Shown piece by piece: positions 9,322 to 19,031 of a stretch of DNA of 64,000 nt. Every line of letters starts with the position of its first letter. Within the stretch, counting starts at the first letter, position 1. Made by a program: the position numbers and the translations under genes. The stretch covers positions 131,654 to 195,653 of the forward strand of contig MKSW01000006.1 in assembly GCA_001897425.1 (NCBI GenBank), written 5' to 3'. The notes below the pieces were generated by a model. That model was not told where the DNA came from. It ran no database searches and saw only the letters and a list, made by a program, of their open reading frames with translations. The DNA comes from Actinobacteria bacterium 69-20 (GTDB taxonomy: Bacteria > Actinomycetota > Actinomycetes > Mycobacteriales > Nakamurellaceae).

Positions 9322-10421
9322 ACCGATATCATCATCGAGTATTTCAAGGGCTCGCGGTGCTCGGCAGCTTTACCATGCTCGTCACCGCGTGCTCGTCGTC
9401 CAAGGGCGCACAGTCCGACACTACGTCGGCGCCTACGACCGAGAAGCAGCAGACCATCACCGTTGGAGCCTGGGGAGGCGCCTATGACGGTTGGACCCAA
9501 GAGGCGTTCGCCAAGCCCTTCACAGAAAAATCAGGTGCAAAGTTCCAGTACGACGACGCAGCAAGCCAAATGGTGTCACGTGTCGTAGCGCAACATGACG
9601 CCGGCCAAGTGACTTGGGATGTGCTCGACTCTGCGTTCGGCCTGGACGCCTGGACGCTGTGGAAAAAGGGTCTCCTCGCTCCCGTGCCGGAGGACCTCGC
9701 GAAGAAGTGGAAAGAGGCACTCGGCGAGGAGACCGTGACGCCTTTCGGCTACGCCCTCGGAAATCTCGGCGACGTGATCGTCTGCAATCGGAGCGTCGTA
9801 GCAAAGTGCCCCACAACGCCAGCGGAGTTCTTCGATGTTGCAGGGTTTCCAGGTGAGCGCGCGATGTACGGTCCGGGCTCTCTGATCGGAGTCATGCTGG
9901 CGGAGGAGGCGCGCGGTGTCAGCCCGAATAAGCTGTTCCCAGTGGACCTGGACAGCGCGTTTAACACACTAAAGGAGCTCAAGCCTCATATTGCGTTGTG
10001 GTATGACGCGCCCGACCAGCTGGATCAGGCTATCAGATCCAAGGAAGTCTCGATCGCCATAGCGTTCAACGGGCGAGTCGCCAACCTCATCAAAGAGGGC
10101 ATAGACCTGAACGTCAGTTGGCAGGGAGCCATCTACGAACCCGTCTATATGACGGTTATTAAAGACGGTCCTTCGACTCAGGCGGCGTGGGACTATTTGG
10201 ATTTCATTGCGATGAGCACTTCCGCGCAGGCCAAATATGTTGAGCTCACCGGTTATGGCGTTCCGAACCGCAAAGCATTTGAATCCGTGAGCACTGATAT
10301 CGCAAAGTACAATCCCGACTATCCGGACAATAAGAAGGTAATGGCGCTCGAAGATCTTGACTGGTATCTTGCGAACCAGGCTGAAGTCGATCAGCGTTGG
10401 CGAGACTTGGTAGGCGGCTAG
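9318..10421 (+). CDS. ABC importer substrate-binding lipoprotein (PotD-like)
   Basis: Binding protein of 367 residues with a lipoprotein signal (MLVTAC, Cys25) and a PotD-like periplasmic-binding fold (VGAWGGAYDGWTQEAF near the start of the mature domain is typical of spermidine/putrescine-type binding proteins). ATGA overlap with the ligase gene shows one transcript for ligase and importer. The imported compound is therefore probably the substrate activated by the ligase. Members of this group bind polyamines, opines or small carboxylates. Confidence 0.87.
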   Translation: MNRYHHRVFQGLAVLGSFTMLVTACSSSKGAQSDTTSAPTTEKQQTITVGAWGGAYDGWTQEAFAKPFTEKSGAKFQYDDAASQMVSRVVAQHDAGQVTWDVLDSAFGLDAWTLWKKGLLAPVPEDLAKKWKEALGEETVTPFGYALGNLGDVIVCNRSVVAKCPTTPAEFFDVAGFPGERAMYGPGSLIGVMLAEEARGVSPNKLFPVDLDSAFNTLKELKPHIALWYDAPDQLDQAIRSKEVSIAIAFNGRVANLIKEGIDLNVSWQGAIYEPVYMTVIKDGPSTQAAWDYLDFIAMSTSAQAKYVELTGYGVPNRKAFESVSTDIAKYNPDYPDNKKVMALEDLDWYLANQAEVDQRWRDLVGG

Positions 10422-10425
10422 GGTC

Positions 10426-11280
10426 ATGCGGATACCACGTAGCAAGGATCTGTCATTGGCATCGGGGAAGTCCGGATTCCTGATGCTACTGCCCCTCCTC
10501 GGCTTTGTGGTTGTGCTCGTAATCATCCCTCTGATCAATGTGATCAACACAGCTCTGGCCGGTTCGCCTGCTACGAACTTCGCCAAGTTCTTTGAGAGCC
10601 CTGCGCAACGAAAGGCCTTGTTGCTGACCTTCAGCGCGAGCTTCGGGGTCAGTATCGTCGCAGTTTCTCTTGGTGCGATGATCGCGTGGTGGTTGGCCAC
10701 GTCGAGACGTCCGTTCGTGCGCGCCATAATCTGGGCGTCCGTGTTAGCACCGTTTTGGATGGGAGTCGTAATCAAAAACTATGCTCTCGTCGTGGTCTTT
10801 GCAAAGAATGGTCCGATAAATTACGTTCTTGGCTGGTTTGGCATCCCGCCGTCATCGATGCTTTACACGATCGGTGCTGTTGTCGTCGGGATGATATATT
10901 CGATGATGCCGTACGCTGTGCTTCCGTTATATGCCGGATTCCGCCGCCTGAACTTTAACCAGTTGCGGGCGGCGGAATCTCTCGGCGCGACTCGCCTCTA
11001 TGCGTGGGTGACGGTCGTGCTCCCTGCTGTGGCGGCAACACTGTTTGGATCGCTAGTGATTGTGTTCGTCATTTCGTTGGGTTTTTATATCACGCCTGTG
11101 CTCCTTGGCGGACTTCAAGTTCCGTTCATGGCAACTCTCATAAGTCAGGATCTATTCCAATATTATAATTTGACGAATGCGGCCGTCAGCTCCACCATCT
11201 TGATAGTCTCTACGGTCTTCGTACTTTTTGGCGCAATCTTGATTATCGGCTGGAAGCGGCTCGAAAGGGCGATCTTATGA
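10426..11280 (+). CDS. ABC transporter permease (PotB-like)
   Basis: Membrane subunit of 284 residues with about six hydrophobic segments. The EAA loop is RAAESLGATRLYAWVTVVL (about 183-201). It starts four bases after the binding protein and overlaps the next permease by four bases (ATGA). Part of the lower-GC PotDBCA-like importer. Confidence 0.9.
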   Translation: MRIPRSKDLSLASGKSGFLMLLPLLGFVVVLVIIPLINVINTALAGSPATNFAKFFESPAQRKALLLTFSASFGVSIVAVSLGAMIAWWLATSRRPFVRAIIWASVLAPFWMGVVIKNYALVVVFAKNGPINYVLGWFGIPPSSMLYTIGAVVVGMIYSMMPYAVLPLYAGFRRLNFNQLRAAESLGATRLYAWVTVVLPAVAATLFGSLVIVFVISLGFYITPVLLGGLQVPFMATLISQDLFQYYNLTNAAVSSTILIVSTVFVLFGAILIIGWKRLERAIL

Positions 11281-12068
11281 AGCACGCCTGGCTGAGTTTC
11301 GTATCAGTATGGCTAACGAGAGTACTTGTGGTACTGGCTATCGCATTCTTTCTCGTTCCTATAGTCATCGTCGGCGTCATGTCGTTCTCGAGCTCGGATG
11401 TTATGATGTTCCCTCCGAAATCATTCGGGTTTCGGCAATATTCGAGCGCTTTTTCGTCAGGCGATTGGTGGCTTGCGGCGCGTACCTCCTTAGTTGTCGG
11501 AGCGGCCACTGCGGTCGTGTCATGCGTCATCGCGATTCTGGGTGTCCTGGCGATCGCCAGGACGCGGGTCAAGGCAGCGAACTTGGTGTACGGTGCTGCC
11601 CTGTTAGCCATCGTGGCGCCTGTGGCTGCGGTGGCGGTGGCGCTATATCAGGTGTTGGCGAAGGTCGGCCTTCTCGGCTCGGTACCCGGGCTTGTTATTG
11701 CTCATTGTATTCTCGGAGTGCCAGTTTCATTGCTCGTGTTACGTGTCGGCCTCAGTGGCATACCCCAGACTCTTGAGCTAGCCGCAATGAGTCTAGGTGC
11801 GTCACGTGTGCAGGCCTGGATTCATATCACGATCCGTCTATTGACATCATCATTCGGGGCGGCGTTCATCCTGACATTCTTGATGAGTTTCGACGAAGCT
11901 GTTTTTGCGACCTTTTTGGGAGGCGCTCATGTTAATACACTACCGCGAGCGATTTTCAATTCGATTCGATTTGGCCTCGATCCGGTCATCACGGCGATTG
12001 CAACGATCCTGATGGTTGCTACAGGCGTTCTTGCCGTTGGGGGCAGTTTGCTAAGGCGGGGCCGATGA
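11277..12068 (+). CDS. ABC transporter permease (PotC-like)
   Basis: Second membrane subunit, 263 residues, about six hydrophobic segments, EAA loop ELAAMSLGASRVQAWIHI (about 162-179). Its end overlaps the ATPase start (ATGATG). The pair of dissimilar permeases matches polyamine-type importers. Confidence 0.9.
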   Translation: MKHAWLSFVSVWLTRVLVVLAIAFFLVPIVIVGVMSFSSSDVMMFPPKSFGFRQYSSAFSSGDWWLAARTSLVVGAATAVVSCVIAILGVLAIARTRVKAANLVYGAALLAIVAPVAAVAVALYQVLAKVGLLGSVPGLVIAHCILGVPVSLLVLRVGLSGIPQTLELAAMSLGASRVQAWIHITIRLLTSSFGAAFILTFLMSFDEAVFATFLGGAHVNTLPRAIFNSIRFGLDPVITAIATILMVATGVLAVGGSLLRRGR

Positions 12069-13141
12069 TGGCGCCAATTCATCGTGACGCAATCGTATCT
12101 TTCGAATCGGTATCGAAAGAGTATTCCGGAAGTCTCGCCGTCGAAGATGTCTCTTTCTCGGTGTATGAGGGCGAGTTTGTGACCCTTTTGGGGCCGAGTG
12201 GGTCTGGTAAGACAACGCTGCTGAAGATGGTGGCTGGCTTCATCAAGGCTGACTCCGGGACGCTGCTTCTTGACCGGAGAAATGCTGCGTCGCTCGAACC
12301 GCGACAGCGGGATATCGGCATGGTCTTTCAGGATTATGCACTTTTTCCGCATATGAACGTCTACGAGAATGTGCGCTACGGCCTGCGTTTTCGGAAACTT
12401 AGCCGGGACACTGTTCGCGATCGTGTGGAGGAGATGCTCTCGCTCGTCGGACTGAGCGATTATCGGGATCGCAAGCCCAACCAGTTGTCCGGCGGTCAGA
12501 TGCAGCGAGTTGCTCTTGCCCGTGCGCTGGCGATTCAACCGCGTATACTTCTGATGGATGAGCCATTGGGTGCCCTCGACCGTGAGATGCGGATTCGCAT
12601 GGCCGAGGAGCTACGCCGTATGCACGAGCGTGTAGGTGTTGCAGTACTCCACGTGACTCATGACCAGGAGGAGGCGTTAATCGTGGCCGATCGCATTGGT
12701 GTGATGCACCAGGGCGGTCTGGTTGCGATGGATGAGCCTCGTGAGATTTTCCGTAACCCGAAGTCGGTTTTCGCCGCGCGGTTCCTGTCGCGCGCCAATA
12801 TCGTCGACGCCGCAGTATTGCAAGTCTACGATTCGGTTTCTGCCGCGATCGGCTGGCAGGGCCTCAGTTTCCACATCGATTGCTCGCCGGGACAGCCAAC
12901 AGGCGATTGCCGTTTGGCGGTACCTCCGTGGGCATTTAAGATCGTTCCAGCGGGAAACCCGAACGCGTTTGCCGTAAGAGTCCGTGAAATGACGTTCCTA
13001 GGTGAGGTGACGCAATTCCTCTGCGAGACAGCGGACGGAGTCGAACTCCTTGTTCGTCTGAGCACTGCTGAAGTACATGAGGCGTCTTTGTCGGCATTGT
13101 ATCTGTCCTTAGTGGAAGGATTAGTATCTATTGTCAAGTGA
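12065..13141 (+). CDS. ABC transporter ATP-binding protein (PotA-like)
   Basis: ATPase of 358 residues with Walker A GPSGSGKTT (about 40-48), signature LSGGQMQRV, Walker B ILLMDEP and switch region VTHDQEEA, plus a C-terminal TOBE-like domain. Two adjacent ATGs are possible (12065 and 12068); the first gives the four-base overlap with the permease. It is the last importer subunit and its end overlaps the putative TTG start of the TetR gene. Confidence 0.92.
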   Translation: MMAPIHRDAIVSFESVSKEYSGSLAVEDVSFSVYEGEFVTLLGPSGSGKTTLLKMVAGFIKADSGTLLLDRRNAASLEPRQRDIGMVFQDYALFPHMNVYENVRYGLRFRKLSRDTVRDRVEEMLSLVGLSDYRDRKPNQLSGGQMQRVALARALAIQPRILLMDEPLGALDREMRIRMAEELRRMHERVGVAVLHVTHDQEEALIVADRIGVMHQGGLVAMDEPREIFRNPKSVFAARFLSRANIVDAAVLQVYDSVSAAIGWQGLSFHIDCSPGQPTGDCRLAVPPWAFKIVPAGNPNAFAVRVREMTFLGEVTQFLCETADGVELLVRLSTAEVHEASLSALYLSLVEGLVSIVK

Positions 13142-13745
13142 TGATAGGCCATTGGAAGATGTCGATCGCCGGACACAGATTCTCGATGGTGCGGTTACCG
13201 CGCTCTCGGTCCGCGGTATTGCGAATTTGAGATTCAAGGATGTGGCGCGGGCGGCCGGGGTGTCGGTCGGGATGGTGCAGTACTATTTCGATAGTCATGA
13301 CGAGCTCGTTCGGAGCGCTTGCCAATGGGGCGCATGGAACAGGGTCCGTGTGTGGGCGGAATCTATGCCGGATTCAGGACCGCAGTGGCCTCGACTGTGT
13401 GCCATGATCGATTTTGTGTTCGATGACAAGGGCTATTTCCGCGACGCCTCGCTCTGGCTGGAGTTCTGTGTAGCGGCAAAGCGGGATAGCGCTTTGAAGC
13501 GAATCATGGCCGAGATCTACGACGCTTGGCGCGAGCCCGTTCGGCAATTAATTGACAAAGGTGTGGAGTCTGGCGAATTCGCCCCGCGGCTGAATATTGA
13601 TGACATTGTGGACTTGTTCGCGATGGCGATGGATGGGTCGGAGACAGCGACCGCAGTGGATGCGGCTGGACTCAATACGGCGCGGTTCGCCACTCTGCTG
13701 AAAAATCAGGTGTCGGTGCTATTGGCCCCGAAAGATATCGGCTGA
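13131..13745 (+). CDS. TetR-family transcriptional regulator
   Basis: DNA-binding regulator of 204 residues. The N-terminal helix-turn-helix (about residues 34-58, with FKDVARAAGVSVGMVQYYF) is a clear TetR signature; the C-terminal part is a ligand-binding domain. The reading frame opens at a TTG that overlaps the ATPase gene; no better start is present, so the exact N-terminus is uncertain. It closes the lower-GC operon and probably binds the palindrome over the promoter at 6892-6902, responding to the imported compound or its CoA ester (inference). Confidence 0.85.
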   Translation: MSSDDRPLEDVDRRTQILDGAVTALSVRGIANLRFKDVARAAGVSVGMVQYYFDSHDELVRSACQWGAWNRVRVWAESMPDSGPQWPRLCAMIDFVFDDKGYFRDASLWLEFCVAAKRDSALKRIMAEIYDAWREPVRQLIDKGVESGEFAPRLNIDDIVDLFAMAMDGSETATAVDAAGLNTARFATLLKNQVSVLLAPKDIG

Positions 13746-13850
13746 CCGCCGCTGCGTCGCACTTATGGTCAATGGCCCCGCAAGACCCGCGGTCTTGATG
13801 GGTCGCAGTGTGGATGAGGCCCTCTCTCGGGCTCTGAAGGGTGGTGTCAT

Positions 13851-15065
13851 GTGCCTGAGGCTGTGATCGTCGCGATCGCCCGGTCCCCTATCGGCCGCGC
13901 CCGCGTCGGGTCGCTCTGCCAGATGCGCCCGGATGACCTGCTCGCGGACATGATCAGCGCAGCGCTGGCGAAGGTGCCGGAACTCGATCCGACCTCTGTG
14001 GATGACGTGATGGTCGGGTGCGGTGGCACGGCGGGCGAGCAAGGATTCAATATTGCCCGGGTTGCCGCGGTACTGGCCGGTTTGGACTCGGTCCCGGGCA
14101 CGACAGTGAACCGGTACTGCTCGTCGAGCTTGCAGACGACGCGGATGGCCTTTCACGCGATCAAGGCCGGCGAGGGTGGGGTGTTCATCTCGGCGGGGGT
14201 GGAGTCGCTGTCACGTCCGGGATTCGCTGTGGCCGATGACTCCCAGTATGCCAATCCGCGCTTCGAGGCGGCCGCGGCGCGGGCCGCGCAGGTAGCGCAG
14301 GGCACCACCGGCTGGTCCGACCCGCGGGAGGATGGTGCGCTCCCTGACGTGTACATCGCGATGGGACAGACCGCGGAGAACGTCGCCCGCTATCGGGGTA
14401 TCACCCGCGCCGAACAGGACGAGTTCGGTGTGCGGTCGCAGAATCTGGCGGAACAGGCGGTCGCGGCCGGTTTCTGGGCCACGGATATCACCCCGGTGAC
14501 CCTGCCGGACGGCAGCATCGTGGATCGCGATGACAGCCCGCGCCCCGGGGTGACTATCGACGCGGTCTCGGCGCTGCAACCGGTGTTCCGGCCGAATGGG
14601 ACCGTCACGGCCGGCAATTGCTGTCCGCTCAATGATGGCGCTGCCGCGATCGTGATCATGTCGGATATCACGGCGAAGGACCTAGGGCTGACCCCGCTGG
14701 CGCGGATCATCTCCACCGGAGTGTCCGGTCTATCACCCGAGATCATGGGCCTTGGTCCGGTAGCGGCATCGAACCAGGCCCTGGCTCGGGCGGGGGTGTC
14801 GATTGACGATATCGATCTGGTGGAGATCAACGAAGCCTTCGCCGCGCAGGTGATTCCCTCCGCCCGGGATCTAGGGGTTCCGATGGAGAAGCTGAACGTC
14901 TGCGGCGGCGCGATCGCCGTTGGTCATCCCTTCGGCATGACCGGGGCGCGTATCACCTCCACGCTGATCAACGCGCTGCGCTGGCACGATAAGCAGTACG
15001 GGCTTGAGACGATGTGCGTGGGCGGCGGGCAGGGTATGGCCATGGTCGTGGAGCGCCTGTCATGA
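13851..15065 (+). CDS. Acetyl-CoA acyltransferase (thiolase)
   Basis: Thiolase of 404 residues, distinct from the one at 1 kb. NRYCSSSL carries the nucleophilic cysteine (about residue 87), NEAFAAQV and GHPFGMTGAR the histidine, and CVGGGQG the second cysteine. It begins at a GTG with only a weak ribosome site. It is first in an operon with SDR, HAD, SDR, MaoC, APH and ACAD genes and would perform the final thiolytic step. GC content is back near the genome norm, so this operon has a different history from the block just upstream. Confidence 0.9.
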   Translation: MPEAVIVAIARSPIGRARVGSLCQMRPDDLLADMISAALAKVPELDPTSVDDVMVGCGGTAGEQGFNIARVAAVLAGLDSVPGTTVNRYCSSSLQTTRMAFHAIKAGEGGVFISAGVESLSRPGFAVADDSQYANPRFEAAAARAAQVAQGTTGWSDPREDGALPDVYIAMGQTAENVARYRGITRAEQDEFGVRSQNLAEQAVAAGFWATDITPVTLPDGSIVDRDDSPRPGVTIDAVSALQPVFRPNGTVTAGNCCPLNDGAAAIVIMSDITAKDLGLTPLARIISTGVSGLSPEIMGLGPVAASNQALARAGVSIDDIDLVEINEAFAAQVIPSARDLGVPMEKLNVCGGAIAVGHPFGMTGARITSTLINALRWHDKQYGLETMCVGGGQGMAMVVERLS

Positions 15066-15826
15066 GCGCCTCCGATCAGCGGTTTGCGGGGAAGACCGCG
15101 ATTGTCACCGCGGCCAGCCGCGGTATTGGGTTGGCCATCGCGCGGAGGCTGGTTGACAACGGAGCCCGGGTGGTGATCACCGCCCGCAACCAGGATGCGC
15201 TGGGCGCGGCAGCCCTCGAATTGGGCGCCGACCGCGCGATAGCGGTGGTCGGTAAGGCCGATGACGAACAGCATCAGGACGCCACGATCGCGACCGCGAT
15301 CGAAGAATTCGGCGGGGTCGATCTGCTGGTCAACAACGCCGGTGTGAACCCGATCTACGGGCCGCTGGCCGATCTCGACTTGGGCGCGGCCCGTAAGGTC
15401 GTCGAGGTCAACGATCTCGCGGCAATCTCCTGGACCCGTAAGGTCGTGGCGGCATCGATGGGCGATCGTGGCGGGGCAGTGGTCAACATTTCCTCGGTCG
15501 CCGCGCTGACACCCCCTGCCGGGATCGGCTTCTACGGTGCGAGCAAAGCGATGCTCCTGCACCTGACCAGGCAGTTTGCCCTGGAATTGGCACCCAAGGT
15601 GCGAGTCAACGCGGTCGCCCCCGCGGTCGTCAAAACCCGTTTCGCTGCCGCCCTGTACGAGGGCCGTGAGCAGAGCGTCGCGGCCCGTTATCCACTCGGG
15701 CGGCTCGGTGAGGTCGCGGATGTCGCTGGCCCGGTGTCGTTCCTGCTCTCCGACGATGCCGCGTGGATCACCGGGCAGGTCATCGTCATCGATGGCGGCG
15801 CCACGCTCACCGGCGGAGTGGAATGA
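15062..15826 (+). CDS. Short-chain dehydrogenase/reductase (SDR)
   Basis: Classical SDR of 254 residues. The NAD(P)-binding motif TAASRGIG (about residues 16-23), the NNAG motif, the catalytic serine in NISS and YGASK (Tyr/Lys) are all present. The ATG overlaps the thiolase stop (ATGA). In this operon it may oxidise a 3-hydroxyacyl-CoA, or reduce a 4-keto group if the pathway resembles levulinate catabolism; the sequence cannot decide. Confidence 0.88.
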   Translation: MSASDQRFAGKTAIVTAASRGIGLAIARRLVDNGARVVITARNQDALGAAALELGADRAIAVVGKADDEQHQDATIATAIEEFGGVDLLVNNAGVNPIYGPLADLDLGAARKVVEVNDLAAISWTRKVVAASMGDRGGAVVNISSVAALTPPAGIGFYGASKAMLLHLTRQFALELAPKVRVNAVAPAVVKTRFAAALYEGREQSVAARYPLGRLGEVADVAGPVSFLLSDDAAWITGQVIVIDGGATLTGGVE

Positions 15827-16602
15827 ATAAATTTGCCACGCCGACTGCATCCAGCAGCGCTCGTGCCGTCGCCGCGGTCGTTTTCGATTACGGCGGGGTG
15901 ATGACCACGCCGATGAGGGGCTCGATTAACGCGGGGCTTGTCCACGATGGGATCGACCGTATCTCCTTTACGACAGCCCTTCGATCGTGGCTATCACGCT
16001 CTGCACCCAACGGCACTCCCATTCACCGGCTGGAGACCGGTGAGTTGGACCCGGTCGAGTTCGAACATCTGCTGGCTGCCGAATTACGCAGTCTCGACGG
16101 CAGTCCTGTCGATCCGGCTGGCCTACTGCGTCGGCTGTTCGCGCAAATGACGCCGGAGCCGACGATGTTCAAGCTCGTCGCGGATCTCCGTGCTGCTGGG
16201 GTGCGGGTGGCATTGCTTTCCAACAGCTGGGGCAACGCATATCCGAGGGAGGAACTCGATGTGATGTTCGATGCGGTCGTGATCTCCGCGGAGGTGGGCT
16301 TGCGCAAACCGCAGCCCGCAATCTACCGGATAGTCCTAGATCGCCTGGGCCTGCCTGCTGCGGGTGCCGTTTTCATCGATGACGCCGAGCCGAACCTCAT
16401 CGGCGCCGCCGAGGTCGGATTGGATACTCTGCTGCACACCTCGGCGACCGTCACTCGCTCCCTGTTGGCCCGGCATATCCCTGCCCTTGACTCGACCGTC
16501 GATGCCGCCCGGCCGGAGGATGGCCTCACTGGCACCGTTGCTACGACGATCCGTTCACCCCGACCCGATCATGGTCGGCCCACAGCCGCGACGACGTCCT
16601 GA
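15823..16602 (+). CDS. HAD-like hydrolase, ACAD10/epoxide-hydrolase phosphatase type
   Basis: Haloacid dehalogenase-fold protein of 259 residues. Motif I is VVFDYGGVM (nucleophile Asp22), with glycine where most HAD phosphatases have a second aspartate. The DxGGV pattern is typical of HAD domains such as that of ACAD10. Motif II LLSNSW, the KPQPAIY lysine and FIDDAEPN follow. Start overlaps the SDR stop (ATGA). Its co-occurrence with APH and ACAD genes suggests it acts on a phosphorylated acyl-CoA or related ester, but the role is unproven. Confidence 0.8.
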   Translation: MNKFATPTASSSARAVAAVVFDYGGVMTTPMRGSINAGLVHDGIDRISFTTALRSWLSRSAPNGTPIHRLETGELDPVEFEHLLAAELRSLDGSPVDPAGLLRRLFAQMTPEPTMFKLVADLRAAGVRVALLSNSWGNAYPREELDVMFDAVVISAEVGLRKPQPAIYRIVLDRLGLPAAGAVFIDDAEPNLIGAAEVGLDTLLHTSATVTRSLLARHIPALDSTVDAARPEDGLTGTVATTIRSPRPDHGRPTAATTS

Positions 16603-16631
16603 CCATCACCTTCGGCGAGGAGTGAACCCCT

Positions 16632-17384
16632 GTGGCAGCACGAACGGCAATCATCACCGGCGCGGCTCGCGGGATCGGCGCCGGTGTAGCGAAACGTATG
16701 GCGGCGGAGGGTTACTCAGTCGCCGTCGTCGACCTGGATGAGGCGTCGGCGCAGTGCTGCGCCGACGAGATCACCGCCGCGGGAGGTGCAGCCGTCGCGA
16801 TCGGCGCAGACGTGTCCGATGAGGCTGCTGCGCAGGCCGCCGTCGACCAGACTGCCGAGCGGCTCGGACCGCCGCTAGTACTGGTCAACAACGCAGGCAT
16901 CATTAGGGACAATCTGTTGTTCAAGATGACGATCGCCGATTGGGACGCGGTCATGGCCGTGCACCTGCGTGGCGCGTTTTTGATGAGCCGCGCCGCGCAG
17001 GTGCATATGACAGCGGCGAAGTGGGGACGGATCATCAATTTGTCCTCGACGTCGGCGCTGGGCAACCGCGGCCAGGCCAACTATGCCGCGGCGAAGGCCG
17101 GCGTGCAGGGCTTCACCAAGACCCTCGCCATCGAGCTGGGCCGGTTCGGGGTGACGGTCAACGCCATCGCCCCCGGCTTCATCGAGACCGATATGACCCG
17201 GGCGACTGCCGCGCGCATCGGCGTGGATTTCGAGGACTTCAAAAAGGCGGTCATCGCCGAGGTCCCTGTGGCGCGCGGCGGCACACCCGATGATATCGCG
17301 CACGCCGCATCGTTCTTCGCCTCAGAGGGGGCTGGTTTCGTCTCCGGGCAGGTGCTGTACGTGGCTGGCGGGCCAAAAGCCTGA
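16632..17384 (+). CDS. SDR oxidoreductase, FabG-like
   Basis: Second SDR of the operon, 250 residues. TGAARGIG (about 9-16), NNAG, the catalytic serine in LSST and YAAAK are present, and APGFIETDMT is typical of 3-ketoacyl reductases/3-hydroxyacyl dehydrogenases. The GTG start at 16632 has GAGGAG about ten bases upstream. Likely oxidises or reduces the 3-oxygen of a CoA intermediate between the MaoC hydratase and the thiolase. Confidence 0.88.
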   Translation: MAARTAIITGAARGIGAGVAKRMAAEGYSVAVVDLDEASAQCCADEITAAGGAAVAIGADVSDEAAAQAAVDQTAERLGPPLVLVNNAGIIRDNLLFKMTIADWDAVMAVHLRGAFLMSRAAQVHMTAAKWGRIINLSSTSALGNRGQANYAAAKAGVQGFTKTLAIELGRFGVTVNAIAPGFIETDMTRATAARIGVDFEDFKKAVIAEVPVARGGTPDDIAHAASFFASEGAGFVSGQVLYVAGGPKA

Positions 17385-17429
17385 CCATCCCACGGAGCCG
17401 GCTCGCACGACCCAGCGGAAGGAGCACCC

Positions 17430-17882
17430 ATGCGCGTCTTCAACGGTATTGACGAGTTCGCGTCCGCAGTCGGCACGCACTTGGGCACCGGTGCCTGGCG
17501 CGCCGTCACCCGGCAGCAGGTCGACCTGTTCGCTGACGCCACCGACGACCACCAATGGATTCACGTCGACCCCGTGCGGGCGGCCGCAGGCCCGTTCGGC
17601 GGTCCGATCGCGCACGGATTCCTAACACTTTCGCTGCTCACTGCCCTTGTCCACGGCATCTACCGCGTCGACGGGCTTTCCATGGCGGTCAACTACGGGC
17701 TGAACAAAGTGCGATTCCCCGCCCCAGTCCTGGTCGGTTCCCGCGTTCGCGCCGCAGTCGACCTCGTCGCCCTGGATCGCGGTGCGAAGGGCGCCCAATC
17801 GACCAGTCGCGTCACCGTCGAGATCGAAGAATCCACCAAACCCGCCTGTGTCGCAGAATGGATCGGACTGCTGGTGCCGTGA
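17430..17882 (+). CDS. MaoC-like (R)-specific enoyl-CoA hydratase
   Basis: Single hot-dog domain protein of 150 residues. The hydratase 2 motif is visible: DDHQWIHVDP (catalytic Asp and His) and GGPIAHGFLTLSL. It would add water to a trans-2-enoyl-CoA, the product expected from the acyl-CoA dehydrogenase encoded in the same operon. A strong GGAAGGAG ribosome site lies six bases before the ATG. The stop overlaps the GTG start of the kinase gene. Confidence 0.88.
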   Translation: MRVFNGIDEFASAVGTHLGTGAWRAVTRQQVDLFADATDDHQWIHVDPVRAAAGPFGGPIAHGFLTLSLLTALVHGIYRVDGLSMAVNYGLNKVRFPAPVLVGSRVRAAVDLVALDRGAKGAQSTSRVTVEIEESTKPACVAEWIGLLVP

Positions 17883-18961
17883 ACGATTTTGACTCGCGCG
17901 CGGTGTCATCAATTGATGACGCCTCTCCTGACGATGTAGATCGCACCGATCCGCCTGGCTTAAATCTGGCCCGGGTGGCCGAATGGTTCGATCGCGCTGG
18001 GCCAGGTCTTGCCGCCGGGCCGCTACGCGCCACGCTGATCGCGGGCGGACGATCGAACCTGACCTACGCACTCACCGACGGCATGAAGCGCTGGGTGTTG
18101 CGCCGGCCCCCCCTGGGACATGTGCTGGCTACCGCGCACGACATGGGCCGGGAATACCGGGTGATCACTGCGTTGGCCGACAGTGCCGTGCCGGTGCCGG
18201 TGACTTACGGGCTGTGTGAGGACGCGGGCGTGATCGGCGCGCCGTTCTACGTGATGGACCATGTCGACGGAGTCGCCTACCGCCGCGCCGACGAGCTTGA
18301 CGCCCTCGGCGCCGACCGCACCTGTGCGATCGCGCTACGCATGATCGATACCCTGATCGTGTTGCACGAGGTCGACCCTGCCGCCGTGGGTCTCACTGGC
18401 TTTGGCCACCCGGAGGGATTCCTGGCCCGTCAGGTACGGCGTTGGGGCCAACAGCTCGACGCCTCCAGAAGTAGGGAGGTGCCTGGGATCGACGAGCTTC
18501 GCGCCGCGCTCGCCGTGGACCCGCCAGACCATGGGTATGCGTCGATCGTGCACGGCGACTTTCGGCTCGACAACCTTCTGTTCGATCGGGACGATCAGGT
18601 GGCAGCGGTACTGGACTGGGAAATGGCGACCATAGCCGACCCACTGACTGATGTTGCCCTGTTTGTGGTGTACCAGCGACTGGCGGATCTCGCCGATTCC
18701 ACTGTGATCACCGATGTTGGTCACGCTGCCGGCTACCCCAGTGGGGCTACGCTGCTGACGCATTACGAGCGCGGTTCCGGCCGAGATTTGGACGATATGG
18801 ACTTCCATATCGGCTTGGCCTGTTTCAAACTTGCCGTGATCCTGGAGGGCATCCACTATCGATTCGTCCATGGACAGACCGTCGGGCCGGGCTTCAGCGA
18901 GATCGGCCAGGCGGTGCCGCCACTAGTCGCCGAAGGTCTGGCTGCCCTCAAGAAGCGATAG
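17879..18961 (+). CDS. APH-type phosphotransferase (ACAD10/11 or LvaA-like kinase)
   Basis: Aminoglycoside-phosphotransferase-fold kinase of 360 residues. The catalytic loop HGDFRLDN (His225 to Asn231 region) and the metal-binding LDWEM (Asp246) are intact. In Pseudomonas levulinate catabolism (LvaA) and in the animal ACAD10/ACAD11 enzymes, this domain phosphorylates a 4-hydroxyacyl-CoA and the partner dehydrogenase domain then completes conversion to a 2-enoyl-CoA. The GTG start at 17879 overlaps the MaoC stop. Antibiotic resistance is unlikely because of the metabolic neighbours. Confidence 0.85.
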   Translation: MNDFDSRAVSSIDDASPDDVDRTDPPGLNLARVAEWFDRAGPGLAAGPLRATLIAGGRSNLTYALTDGMKRWVLRRPPLGHVLATAHDMGREYRVITALADSAVPVPVTYGLCEDAGVIGAPFYVMDHVDGVAYRRADELDALGADRTCAIALRMIDTLIVLHEVDPAAVGLTGFGHPEGFLARQVRRWGQQLDASRSREVPGIDELRAALAVDPPDHGYASIVHGDFRLDNLLFDRDDQVAAVLDWEMATIADPLTDVALFVVYQRLADLADSTVITDVGHAAGYPSGATLLTHYERGSGRDLDDMDFHIGLACFKLAVILEGIHYRFVHGQTVGPGFSEIGQAVPPLVAEGLAALKKR

Positions 18962-19031
18962 TGATGGAAGGCGTCACAAATTCCTCTACGCGGCACCGCC
19001 GAGTGGACCGTATCGTCAAGGAGCACCTCTG

